Below, piece by piece: positions 47,695-60,800 of a stretch of 64,000 bases of DNA (within the stretch, counting starts at the first letter, position 1; the number at the start of each line of letters is the position of its first letter). Source of the stretch: Stichopus chloronotus (lineage: Eukaryota; Echinodermata; Holothuroidea; Aspidochirotida; Stichopodidae); the NCBI GenBank assembly GCA_021234535.1, contig SFZH01000008.1, positions 496,001 to 560,000 of the forward strand. Reading direction: 5' to 3'. The notes beneath the pieces were generated by a model. It saw nothing but the letters and a program-made list of their open reading frames with translations. It did not search any database and was not told the DNA's origin. The position numbers were made by a program, and so were the translations under genes.

Positions 47695-47990
47695 TGAAAT
47701 GCCAGAGTAATGGGATTTGATCTATCATGGCCGTCATAATTTTGCCACAATAATAATATCAAATCCATAATGACATCTATGAAATGCTCACGAATTGCTA
47801 AAGTAATGAGATTTAATACAGCATGTCATTTATGATAATACCAGATTAATGAGCTTTAATCCGTCATGGCTGTTACTATAATGTCAGAGTAATGAGATTT
47901 AATACATCATGACTGTTGTGGAGTTTTAGTCCATCATGTTATGATAATGCCAGAATAATGAGATGTAATGCATCATGGCAGTTATAATAA
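47695..47990 (+). repeat. Degenerate minisatellite (about 55-60 bp)
   Basis: Five or so units with GCCAGAGTAATGAGATTTAAT, CATCATGGC and GTTATAATAATG words, with substitutions and length changes. Confidence 0.75.
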
Positions 47991-50729
47991 TGATCTGATT
48001 AATTTTACTTCTTTATCTAATCAATAAACGATCGTATTAATTTTGTTATTAAGTGTAATACTAATTCTTCTATGTGTCTGCATACAATAGTATTATCTTT
48101 CTCGACATTTTTGAGTTTATTAAGATGCTCTCTTAAAAGGCGTTTTGAATGTTCACAAACAAAGAGGTTCCTCCCATTCGAATGCAAGTTATACTGTCAT
48201 CTACCACCAAATGAAGCTTTACAAAGCACAGCCGGTAGACGGCAAGTTAAATGAAAAAGTTTGGAAAGCAGAAAACATGAAATCGTTCGGTACAACAAAA
48301 GTAGAACCCTTGATTTCAGCTTTGATGGAACCTCAGTTCCCGATCTAGCAATAACGAAACATTTATTTTAGGTTGAAAGAACCCTGAAAAATGGTTTTGA
48401 TGTTTGGAGAAAGTATTACACTGCTAACAAATTTTTCTTGAATCTTTATCACATTTATCAGACATCAAGAAAGGGGAAAACATACGTAAAATCATACGGA
48501 GTAATTAACCGAGTCGCACTAATCAAGAGACTGTTCGTTATGACTCTTATGGGTTGTACCTTTGAAATATCACACAGGATATGCTATTTTGGAAGAGTTT
48601 AAAATGGGCAAATAAGATAACAGGCCCAAGGCCGAATGGTTCAAGTAAAAATGGAGGGCTGATCTCATCACCCCAATTTTACTGAGAGACGAATAGGTTT
48701 AGTTTGACTTCCTACATGTGGACGGTTATGGTGCGGAAACAAATACCGTTTAATACTTTAATTGATATTAGTATCAAGGTCATGATAAGCGTATTAAAGA
48801 TACGGAGATATATTCGGATGTCAATGAGGCAAAAATACAATCAAAACTTGAGAAAATTTACGAGTTAATTCTTCACTTCCACCAGAGTTAAAAATAAATT
48901 AATTTGAAGTAAAATCCTTTTTACCGTTTAGGATAAAAATAGATTAGTTGAGTGTTGATATACCTCACTATAAATAATTATAGGTGGTTTTTTTCCCAAC
49001 CCCAAACCCACTCATGGTACACTCTTTACATCAATCTAAGTTTTTTTCTTCATAAAGTGTAGACGTTTAAACCAGTAAATTTACATGAATGTGTAACTCA
49101 CGGCATCACTTATTGGAAAAGTGTTCACCTATGCTTCTAATTGCTACCATTATACATGGTTGATTAATACTTTTCTTTCAATGTAACTTTACAACTTTTT
49201 GTAAACTATTTCTGCACCAGCTTTCAGACATACAAAGAGTCGCACCTATATATTATGATAAGTAATGATAATGACAGACAAAAGTAATGCTTAAACATTT
49301 AGTGATCTCTTTCATGTTATTTTCTGTATTATTTTGCGATTTGTCTTTCACTAAGATCCCTCAAAAAAGTTATGAAGAGCCGTATCGAAATGCCGTAGGA
49401 GAAATAATTTGTTATCTTCACGATTTTTTTTTTTTTTTTGGAGTTACGGGCTAACGCTAACTCGACGTCATTGTAGAGATGGTCTCTTATAGATTTTTCC
49501 GCCATATGCAATTTACAATAGTCAACAGCGAAATATTTCTTAACATTCATCTAGAGGTAACAACAAGAATGAATGTGGAGCAGTTGGTGCTGTTGAAGAG
49601 AGAAATTGAAATGGTGAGATGAGAGAAGTGGACGGGGATGGAGAGGAAAATGAAGGATTAATAGGTACGTGGAACAGGGAACTTGAACCAGAATAGAGGA
49701 GTGGGAGGTGGGGTGATCAGTGGTCAATCTGTTGAGGATGATTGGTAACAAAATGACGGAGAGCTGACCTCTCAATTCGCAAAACATTAAAAAAGGAGAC
49801 CTTGCTAAAGCTGAAGGAATCTGAAAACACAACAAAGTATTCAGCAACATTCAGTTAACAGTAAAGCAATAATACTTCATTCATCGTATAGCAATGAGGC
49901 TTCATTTGTCAAGAAAAGACGTAATCAAACTAATTCAAGTGATCTAATCATGTTTGATCATCGTTAAGAAATGGCACAGACTAAGACTGCTAGTTTTAGT
50001 GTCAGTCAGTTTTTGAGAAAAAATTTTGTCGACAAATATGAATTTTCAAGAGGTGTGTCAGGCGACATGAGCTGTTATTTCCTTTTTGTGGAGAGGGTAA
50101 CCACCAAACAAATCAGTTATGTAGCTAAGTAACGATTGATATATACAACATATATACGTATTTCATCAATATCGGTTAGCTGGTATAGGGCGCCTCTTGA
50201 ATTCATAGTATTGTTATTTAATTCATCTTACAGCATTACTTCCAAATGTCACGTCCATGACCTTCAGGAAGTTACCGGGGTTTATGTCTTCATATCATTT
50301 TCAAGGGCTTTTCTTGTGCTACTACATAATGTACGTTTTAAGTCGGTACCAAGGTGGTTGATGTTTGGTTCCTATAGTAGGTATAACCTACCAGTGAGGT
50401 GGTGGAGTTTGAAGTCTCTGGGATTTCCAGTAAGTCTGTTATGAGTGCAGTGCCCCAGATACTTACTTCGTGTAAGTAATATTTGGTTATCCTGCAAGGA
50501 TGATATAGGAAGAGCTGATAATCAGACGGATTTGCAAAGAGATTAGAAGAGAAGAGGTAAAATTATAGAAGAATGGGAGCAACGAAGACTAAGAGGCCTA
50601 TTTCTGGACATAACATATCCATGACTTTCGATTCAAAAGTATTGTGTGAAAGTACTATCTTTTTGTAATAATTTAAAGCAAATTTAAATTTCCGATTAGA
50701 TCAACACTCCTAAATTGTGACATGACATT
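47991..50729. other. Intergenic sequence, nothing recognised
   Basis: No supported exon. Frames near 48072-48348 and 49551-49850 have no recognisable domain or splice context. Confidence 0.5.
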
Positions 50730-50935
50730 TTGATCATGGGTCACTGATCAAGTGATTTCCTGTCCATTTGATTGATTATGGTGAAGCGATCAAATAATGT
50801 TACTGTCCATTTGATCATCATGGGTCATTGATCAAGTGATTTTCTTCCATTTGATTGACTATGGTGAAGCGATCAAATAATTGTCCATTTGATCGATCAT
50901 GGTACAGCCTTTAAATGATGTTGCTGTCCATTTTA
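50730..50935 (+). repeat. Minisatellite of TGATCA-rich units (about 80-90 bp)
   Basis: Two full and one partial unit with TCATGGGTCA(C/T)TGATCAAG, CCATTTGATTGA and GTGAAGCGATCAAATAA blocks, located about 600 bp upstream of gene B's start codon. Confidence 0.75.
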
Positions 50936-51521
50936 TAATCTTTGTTTTCTAGGGACTATTAAGTGTTTATTAGTTTTGCCATTATACTTTTACTTTCAAA
51001 TATGAAGAAGAATGAGCAGTTCGTCCATGAATATTGCACAGTGTTTGTTACTTGATGTCGTTGTATGGTGGAGGGGTTAATTATAGCAATGTTCATGAGA
51101 AACCATTGTCTACTGGCTTTGTACTTAAGATTAAATATAGACACAGCTTATCTATCTTTCTCATGCACGATCTCTGCCCCTAAGTATAGTTTGATTACAT
51201 CTCCATATGTTTTTTACTTTAACCCAGAAAGTGACGTGTGTGAAAACTCTATCTGTTAAAAATAAAAAAAAAATCTATGAACAGTTCCGGCTATGAAACC
51301 TGGAAATATTTAAGCACAGCCACCCGATAGCAACTGCACAGACTGCATTTGTCATCGAAATCCCACGGAAATCCCAATATGGAAAAATAATAGTTTACCT
51401 GTGGAAAGCAGACCTACTATAGCGTTTATTGCACAATCACAAATCCATACCATTATTTTGAGATAGTCTTCCATCGAATTGAATATCAGACACAAACCGT
51501 GTCGTCCGGAAATAAGTGGCC
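50936..51521 (+). other. Upstream region of gene B
   Basis: The stretch before gene B's start codon should hold its promoter and 5' UTR. A weak TATA-like ATATTTAAG is at about 51306-51314; I cannot fix a transcription start from sequence. Confidence 0.3.
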
Positions 51522-51872
51522 ATGATCATGCCGCAGATCAGCCGTTTGGTGTCCCTGTGTCTTCTGTTACTTATATCACAGGATGATAGTCTTGCGAACG
51601 ATGGTGAGAAGTCAAAGCTAAAGCAATCGGCAAGAAAGAACGTTACAACTGAAACGAAACATCAACCCCGTAAATCCAATCCTCCGAATATCATCTTCTT
51701 CCTAGCTGATGATCTTGGATGGAACGATGTTGGCTTCCATTCCACTGGTCACTCTGCGATAAAGACCCCATTCCTCGATAAGATGGCGGAGCTTGGTGTG
51801 AAGTTGGAAAATTATTATGTACAGCCGGTCTGTTCACCAACAAGGAGTCAACTTATGACGGGTAGATACCAG
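51522..51872 (+). CDS. Gene B exon 1: signal peptide and formylglycine site
   Basis: 351 bp, 117 codons, ending in phase 0 before GTAAGT at 51873. I start at ATG 51522 (G at -3, a good Kozak context); an in-frame ATG at 51528 is an alternative. Residues about 9-19 ([11 protein letters not shown]) form a hydrophobic signal-peptide core. Residues 26-52 are polar and basic with an NVT sequon at 40-42. Residues 54-69 hold [13 protein letters not shown], whose aspartates bind calcium. Residues 104-108 are CSPTR: cysteine 104 should be oxidised to formylglycine and arginine 108 stabilises it. Human ARSB has CTPSR here, so the serine is threonine. This is the only exon of its kind in the window. Confidence 0.93.
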
Positions 51873-54800
51873 GTAAGTGTGGTACGGTATGTGCAGGACA
51901 AACCAAGGAATAACATACCCCGGTCACGTTACACAAATCACAAAACGGAAATATATTAATTAAACTTGGATTGTTTCCTATTGATTACTTCTTCGCTTGA
52001 GTTTCAAATTCAGAGAAGTTATATATTAACTCAAATTAACATTTATTTTATACTGTGGGGATGCTCAATGGAGTAATATTTCTACACTGGACAATGGTAC
52101 TTTAATTAGAGTTGACAGTGATAAAAGAAAACATACCAAAGGACAGTTCGTTTGAAAAGAATGTGTAGTCACTTTAAAATGGCACAATACCTCTTAATGC
52201 CACATTATTCTATGGTCACTGAATCCAGAGTCCACTTTCACACCATAGCATGGCTGAAGATACTTCTCAGAGATTCTTGTATCCAGAGTACGTCCTTTAA
52301 GTTATAACATAGTTGAAGATATTTCTCGCATTTAGGCCATAGCATAGAGTCGAAAATATTTCCAGAGTGAGTTTTGTATCCGGCAGAGCCCACATTTAGC
52401 TGGCCATAATATGGTGAATAATGATTTAAACCATAGTTTTATATATGCGATATAACTACAAGAGCCATTATTTTGGTAGATGTATTTGACGATAGGAAAT
52501 TGATTACAATCAAGAACTTCCTTCTTGAGTCTTTGACAATTTAGGCAACTTGTGTTCTTATACGTGTTAGAACGATCATTAAATGAAGGATTGCGAGAAG
52601 ATGCAGAGAAAAATGCTTAAAGATAATTATAAAGCAAACCCATTTAAGAACAAAGAGGAGAAACACAAGAAATCAAGGTCAAAAAATATAACATGGAAAA
52701 AAAACTTGCATAGGTGGTAAATTTGTCGTCAGCCTGTGATTGATTGAAACTACTTATTAAAGGAATGGATACAGATTAGAAGGATAAAAATTTAACATGA
52801 GTGCGGCACCTCAATCATTCCAAAGTAAAATACAAGATGTATCTTCAGTGGAAGGTGAAAGGTTTAGAGTTCCAATCCTGGTGAAGTCCATTAGATATAA
52901 ATAGTAAACTAGTTGATGTCTGAATGAACCATGGATCTGATCAACAGTTCGTGATAAAGGATCAAATTATGAAAATAGCATTCTAGTGAATAATTGTTTT
53001 TGGCTATAGTGTGCAATGCTGAAGCTCCCCGCAGATCTTTAACGGTAAATCAGTTTACCATAAAGCTCGATATAGCTTATCAATCGCTGGAGTAACTTTT
53101 GAGGCGCAACTATACACTGAACAAACACTCATAAACGTTGCAAGATTTCAAGAGCAACTTGATTATTTCAGTGATTTCATGATGTAATGACCTGTCCCTG
53201 ATATATATCTGTGGCTTCAATTTAGATTTCTTTCAGTGGTGTTTGATTTCTTTCAGTGGTGTTTGATTTCGTTCAGTGGTGTTTGATTTCTTTCAGTGGT
53301 GTTTGATTTCTTCCATTGGTATTTGTTTCTTGTTTTTGGATCATATATGTTGCTGATATTAAATGATTGAGGAGTTCTTGATCTTAGATGATCGAAAGAT
53401 TAAAAATGGCGAATAAGCATAAAGAGGAAAAAAAAAATGAAGCGCAGGCTGAATGAGGTGGCCTGAATCCTTCTCAGTCTTCCCTAATATGCACCCCCCT
53501 GTCTCCAGCCGCCCCCCCCCCCCCCCACATCCCTCACAGGGGATACCATTACATTGTCCAATGGATCCATATAAGGTTTAAAGGGAAATAGGGCGTTTAA
53601 CATGACGTACTACAGAAATAGCTTAAGTCATTATTAAACCATTCAGTATTATCAATTAACGTCTGCCAAAGCTTCATCTCCCCAAAACATTATGCATGTG
53701 ATGAATAACGGAAGATGCATCATTTGAATTTTGAAACGTTTGGGTGAACAAATTAGTGTTAAGCAACAAATAACTGAGTTTCTATCTGTGAGATTTATTT
53801 CTTCAAAAAAGACTACTGTCCTTCCTTATTTTGAATAATCTATCACTCTGCATCCACAAACATTGGTTTTAAAAATATGGATGTTTTCTGTAAAGCAAAT
53901 GCCCTATTTCCCTTTCAGGCTGAAAAAATCATGCAGATTGATTGTGCCGTACATGTGCCGTTGATTCAAAAACAGCAGCAAATAGGTATAGTGGTAAGTT
54001 GCTCATAGATCACGCAGATGTTTACTGCCATAAGTCGTTACCTCTCTGTGACTACACCTGTATAAGTTTGCCGATCAAATCAGCTGAGTCAATGGTCTGT
54101 TTGTCTACGGCAACTTTTTTTTTCTGTAATCCAGAAGGATTTTTCTATACTTGACATTTTAAGAAGCTTTAATTGAAATAGCGTCCTTTCTGATACGATC
54201 ATGTTTTCTTCAGGAAGCTATTGTAGGTCAGATTTGTCAGCATTTTGTCTGCTCAAGCTAAATTGCCGCTTGAGAACGAGAGGAAATATAACAACAGAAA
54301 CTCAGTTCCGTTTTTCCCACCGTGTTTTACCTTTAAGCTGCAGCTCACAAAGCACATGTTAAAATGAAAAAAAAAAGACCCGAGCAGGTAAAGCACCTTC
54401 CCAGAGTACATCGAAGACATTGTTTTTAATTTATTCCGTTATTCTTATGTGGTACTATATTTGTTTTAAAATTCAAAAACCAAAAAAAAAAAGAAAAAAA
54501 AGGGGAGTGGTTCAAGTTATAAAATGCTAATACTTCTCAGACTATCATGTACTTAATTTAAGGTTCGGTAGACAAGGACAAGAGCACAAGATGTGGTTCG
54601 ACGTGCAAGTAAGTTATTAACTATTGAACTTATTTGACATACACTTGAAAATTATTTAGCTACAAGGAATGTAAGTGACGTCATCACAGTTAAGTAAATA
54701 ACCATCTGGACGGGAACAAACATGAGTGTAAGGTATATAGGGTTATCTTACATCCAAAGGCTATATGTCATTCTCGTTAAAGTAAGCAAACCCTCTAAAC

Positions 54801-57800
54801 AAACCATTAACCATTATTCCTGAATACTATTGTTGAAACATACCCAGCTGATCAATGTTTGTTCACACATAGGATGACAGACTTGTGACACTTGTCAGGT
54901 AGAAATAAATAGGAGAATTTTAATGACTCGGACTCGAGTCGCCTCTTTTTAATGACCCAACTTGAACTGGCTTGACCTGACTTGAATTTTTAGTATTTAA
55001 TAGCTGTGTCACATTAAAGGAAAGGTAAAGATATAAAGTCATGTTGAAGCCATCCTGCTCCATCAGCACCTTACACACTATATTTTGCGTTATACAACCG
55101 TAACCTTTGACCTTCGCCTATGAAGTCATCGGTCGAGTGGACACAATGTCTTATACCCAGGCACCTAACCACCTAGTTTGAAGCTCATCATGATATACCG
55201 TCTAGAGGAGACCGTGACACAATTTTCAGAGTATTTTTACCGATTCGATCTTTAATCACGTGACTTTGATGACGACATCAATATTTTAACAAATCAGTTG
55301 TATCGACTACTTTTCGAATATGATACTTTTATAAGTCTAGGACGTTCACATAGAGATAATGTTAAAAATGTGTTCTTTGTTTTCGTGACCCGTGACCCTT
55401 GACCTTTGACCGTTAACGATAAAGGTCGGGCGGACACTATACCTCATAAACGGGCACCCATCGGACTTGCCGTCTAGGGTGAGATGGTGACACACTCTCT
55501 TTTGTACACACACACAGGAACACAAATTTGGACACCCCCCTCACCCCCTAATCCCAGTGGGTAATCTCGATCCATGTCAGTGTATACCATGAAGTACCCA
55601 TATGCGGACTATTTACCAACCAAGTTTCGGTTGAATACTGCAACGGGTGGTTATTACGATAATTTCATATTTGTCATTGTATAACGGAACACAGAAGGCA
55701 AATACTGTGTAGCCGTAGGTTGTAGCCTATGAATCGGAGGCAGCAAGAAGTCCGGGCAGACGTTCCGCCTATTTCCTGCAAATGAAGAAAGAAGCCGACG
55801 CGTTGGTAACAAGCAGCAGTCCATCACTGAACAGTGCGGTGCGGCGCGGCGTGCACAAAACAACGTACTAATGTATTATGTTAGTACGTTAGTTTTGTTT
55901 TCTATCAAATTGGGCATTTCCATGAGGGAACGTGACGTTACTGCAAAACCTGCTTACATACGGAGCATATTCGAAGCACATACATCGAGATGTTTTCCTC
56001 ATCAAGTAATCAAATTGTTGGAGTTTGCCTAGGATTGACTAGACTGATTTTTGAAATTGAAAAAAAAAAGAAAACTGAAAATGTCCTTCGTTGAGAGTGA
56101 TCAGTGTCCGTAGAAGAAGCATTGGTTATGTTGATAATACATCCAGTGTAGGAACAATGAAACATGATTAAAAGGATGGTCTAACCACACATTTAGCTCA
56201 GATATGTTTAAGAGTAAGTTAATCTAACCATTCCGGTGAAACTTCCATCCAATTATCATAAATTGTTCATTTCTTTCGTTCGGTTTGTCGGGTGACTAGC
56301 TGCAAGAAATATACTGACATTTTGCGAAAAGATTCGCACAGCAGAGGAGGCTTGTGTGTGACAAGATGTTTCAGAAAAGGTCACTAATTACGAAATGCAG
56401 GGCATGTTTCCACAAAAGTGCCACAAAATATTAAGTGGCCTAATTGCAATATTAAGTACTAGGCTCATTCACAGGACACAGATATCCAGATATGTCGTAA
56501 TGGTTAGTGTATATTGCTCTCGAGAAGGAATAAATGTGAGGATTGGCTGCACAGGAAAACTTTGAAGACGTTAGGCGTGAAAGAGGGTCGTTCAACTTAT
56601 AGGTCTGCTTGTCTACGGTTTTGACTCTCAACTCATTTTTCATGCTGTTGAACTAAATTCTTGCACTATTCTACCAATAAAGTGATAACAAGGAGAAGTA
56701 AGTAAGGGTAAGAAAGTACGTAGGCCTATAACTTTTTTTCTTTTTTTTTCTGACAATTTGTTGGAATTGCGAAAGCGCAGTAGTTTGGTATGTCTGCGAC
56801 GCCCGTACGTACTGTATGTACGCATTGTATGTGCATCATGATTATGCACAGCACTGGTACAGCTGTTCTGTATACTGCACCGAGTACACTGCATACGTGA
56901 TGTGTACTTCTTCGTCGGACATTACTTTTTGACCATTAGTAGTTGCTTTCTAATCTTACGTGATTAAGGTAAATTTTCGTATTCAACAGAAGAATTTCAC
57001 GTAACAGCGTCGTGTTAACAGCGAATTTGGATAAACCTGAAGGGCGAGCTTCACTGCAAGTCATGTATGGATAGGATAGCGTGGAACAGTGGGTTAAGAA
57101 CTAAGTTACAGCGATTTGGGTACGGTTAATAGTTAATCTGTCTAACGTAAGCGTAGCTATAGCCTGTAAACTACTGCAGTCTGTACGTTTTGGTACATAC
57201 GTATGCTTTCGTACATACGTAAACCTAATAAACAATTACATATCTGTCGTATTAATTCCTATCATGCAAAACATTCACAGTTATTAAACTGTTCGGAAGT
57301 GTTATAGAGAGTTACTGCTAAGTTCGAAAGTTTCTTAAAGATGCTCATTGAGTTGTTTTGTGAAATTCACTCAATTTTTCTAAACCGGTCAAGTTTCCTT
57401 CACATACTAATGACAAACAGTCAAACTAAAAGGATCCCAAAGTTTTACATACGTTGGAACATTAATGAGTGAGTAACCGAACGATTAAATTTGGTTTTTG
57501 AAACTTTGTGACCAGAAATTTTCAAATTAGTACATTCACATGCACACAATCAGAGCAAGTAACGGTCAAAAATTCGAAAAAAATTGACAGTTTTCATATA
57601 ACTATTGGATGTGAAACGATTAGTTATGCTGATTGTGAGTATTGTAGTGTGTTTGTATACTACAACATCACCGCAATCTTTACTGATATCAACTCAATGA
57701 GATTCTTTAAAGCATAACACAAATTTGAACAACCTTTGAAAATTTAGTCTGACAGCATTAAAACTATTTGCAAAGTTTCCATTCCCATACTATCTCAACT

Positions 57801-60800
57801 GTTTATATCAGTGTCCTTTGTACTAGTGCGTTATACAACTACCATGTACATAAATACGTTCCATATCTACTAGCCTAACTCTACATCATACTAAATACCA
57901 AGTTGAATAATAATATAACAGTATTCATTCAAAGGACTGCTTTTGCTTAAGGATCTCTGAAATTTTCTTTCACAGTTCTCCTTCATCGTTCTGTTTACTG
58001 TTTTTTATTCAAGTTTAATACTGAAATACTTTAATTTTACTTCAATACTACAAAGTTATTTCAAAACAAAAGGATTCAGAATAGTATGCTTTCCCAGGCT
58101 TGAGCCTGACACAGATCTGTTTACCCCTCACACATATCTATATTTCTCTGTGATTTGCTCTTCATATATCCATACGATGTAATCATTGCTTTACTCATTG
58201 TCTCAAGTTATATAACTCAATAACTTAAAGGAAAATGCATTTGTTTTACAGAAAACAACCATATTTTGAAAACCTATATTTGTGGACGTAGAATGATAGA
58301 TTATTCGAAATAAGGGAGGACAGTAGCCATTTTTTTTTTCAAGGAATAAGGTTCACACAGATAAAAATTCAGTTATTTGTTGCTCAACAATCACATGTGC
58401 ACCCAAACTTTTCAAAATTCAAATGATGCGTCTTCCATTACTCATCACATACATAATGTTTTGAGGAGATGAAGCTTTGACAGATGTTTATTGGTGAGAC
58501 TGAATGGTCTAACAATGGTTAAAGCTATTTTCTTTGTACGCCATGGTGGTGTATTCTAAACGCCCTATGTCCCTTTAAACTATTCACACGCCAGAAAACA
58601 CTGATTCCAAATATGTCAATTACAGTTGACTGTGATAAATTTGATAGGTGTTTATAGTGCCTGAAAGGATGGTCTCAAATGTATTTCTTCCTAAATTGAT
58701 AAAACAGCATTAATAATTCAGATTATTGACCTCTAATAATAAATTCATTTTATATACACTAACAAGATTGGCATATCATGTGTTGTCTTTAATGTTATTG
58801 TTACAAACCCCTAACCTTCTAAGGATATTCATGACTTAATAACAATCCTCTCATATCAGTATGTGCAGTTGAACTTGAATGTCCTTACAGTGCCGAGTCG
58901 GATATAATTACTATATTAATTGGTTCGTGCTTCCTGCATCTGGAATTTGAGAATGTCATCAGGGAGCTGCCACAGATGTTATAACGCATTTACATGTTAT
59001 AATGTTAACATTTACATGTTTTAAATGTTATAATGTTTTATTTTTCTAACATTCAATCCGTTAATCATTTGAAAGCGGGGACTGGATCATGGGGTATTCA
59101 TCACTTTACCTTTATCGTATATGTTGCGTGACTGATGGCGTGTTGGGTCGGCTATCCTTTTTTGCTAAGTGTTTTTTTTTTTTTTCTTGGGTCATTGGTT
59201 TTTGAGGTTTATTGCTCTACTTTCTTTAAGTCGTCTTTCACATTGATAAGCTTTTACTGGTAGTTATATAGACCAGCTATATATGCTCTTCATCTACCAT
59301 GCCTCGCTGATATGACATCACTCTGTAATGTCTTGGAGGAATGTTGACTGAAGTCCATGTTCATATATGCTGAAATCTCACCCAATGGTTCAGCCCTGTC
59401 ATACAATACATGCTATACCATAGAGTGGCTATTCATCCTTTATTGATCTGTTTTAGTTTGTCAGCTAAAAAGATGAGGACAGTATGAATGTAGATGGAGA
59501 TGTGTTCTTTTTTCAAAGTCCTTGTTAAAGGGGACCTCCAGTTAAGGAACAGTGTCTTCTGACTTATTTAAGCCATTTCAAACCATTTTCATTCATATTC
59601 TTGACGTTTTGAAATGAACTTCTAACGGACAACATGGTATGTTCAAACTTCACAGCCCCACAGAGTTTCTAACACTGTGCTTGTATATGAAGGGCAGCGG
59701 CCATTTTGATGTAATTGACTGTGATCTCTGTGGCTTGTGACGTAATCGACGACCAACCATGATCAACGTGATTAACCTACATAATTAGTTATTAGACACT
59801 CTGTGTATTCAATGTGACTATCAGAAGATAAGGTAATCAATAAGATCGCAATAAAACACAGAAGAAGAATTTTCCTTCAAAAGGCAACGTTACACAGTGT
59901 GAGCCGGTGCGAACAATACCGTGAAGATAAAGAAAACGTAATCTTTAGTAAGTACTAAGTGAACCTTTTCAGAGACAGGGGAATAAGCCATGTAATTAAG
60001 AATTATGTAAGACAGGTCAGGTTGGTCGTCGTGGATTAGAGCTGGTCGTCGACTACGTCATAAGCCTCAGAGATCTCAGTCAATTACATTGTAATGGCGG
60101 CGCCCTTCGTGTACATGCATAGTGTTAGAATCTCTGTTGGGTGGAGGGGGCGTGTACGGGAATTTGATAGTTAGACATGTATGGCTAGGCGTTCTCCCCA
60201 GTATTGCACATTGTGTACGTGATATTCACCGCTCTCCTTGGGCGGGATTCTTGAAACCGGAGGGCCGAACTTGGCCCGCGGGCCGTAGGTTGCCGACCCC
60301 TGGCTTAGATAGTCATTGGTTCCTGTATAGAGACGGTTGTGACAACTGGTTAATTGACGCCATTTTGCCTCAAAATTTACTACGCTACTGATCATTTGTG
60401 AGACGTGATAACCAATCCAATTGCCGTTATGTTTGTTTTCACTGGATAATTTCAGATTATTCATCACCGCCGTTTGACTAACTTGCATGCACATGCATAG
60501 GCCTACAATGTTCACGCAGGTGGAGGCGAAAGGTCTGAAATCGCAACCCTCTCTATATGGAAGTCCGAATGGTGCTGCCAGCACTCACCCCCCCCCCCCT
60601 TACTATATATTTAAAGAGCAGTGGGTATATATGAGAGTGCCCCCTAAAAGCCATATTCGTCCCTCTGACTGAAACTGCTAGCTCCGCCACTGGACACATT
60701 CGTAACAAAATACTTTTGACTTTATTTACTGCAGTTTATTTTCAGTTTCTTTTTTGCCTGTAGAACTTCACTGTTACTGCATTTCATCTTAGCGCATCCT

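Noticed and set aside
48072..48348. Possible small gene (60- and 67-codon overlapping frames)
   Set aside because: Two frames overlap with no recognisable domain, and no splice or start evidence favours either.
51516..51521. GTG start six bases upstream of the gene B ATG
   Set aside because: Animal genes start at ATG; the ATG at 51522 is in frame, has a good Kozak context and leads into the signal-peptide core.
33896..51521. A third sulfatase gene between A and B
   Set aside because: I looked for GKWHLG, DNGG, LWEGG and DDLGW blocks on both strands and found none in this interval.
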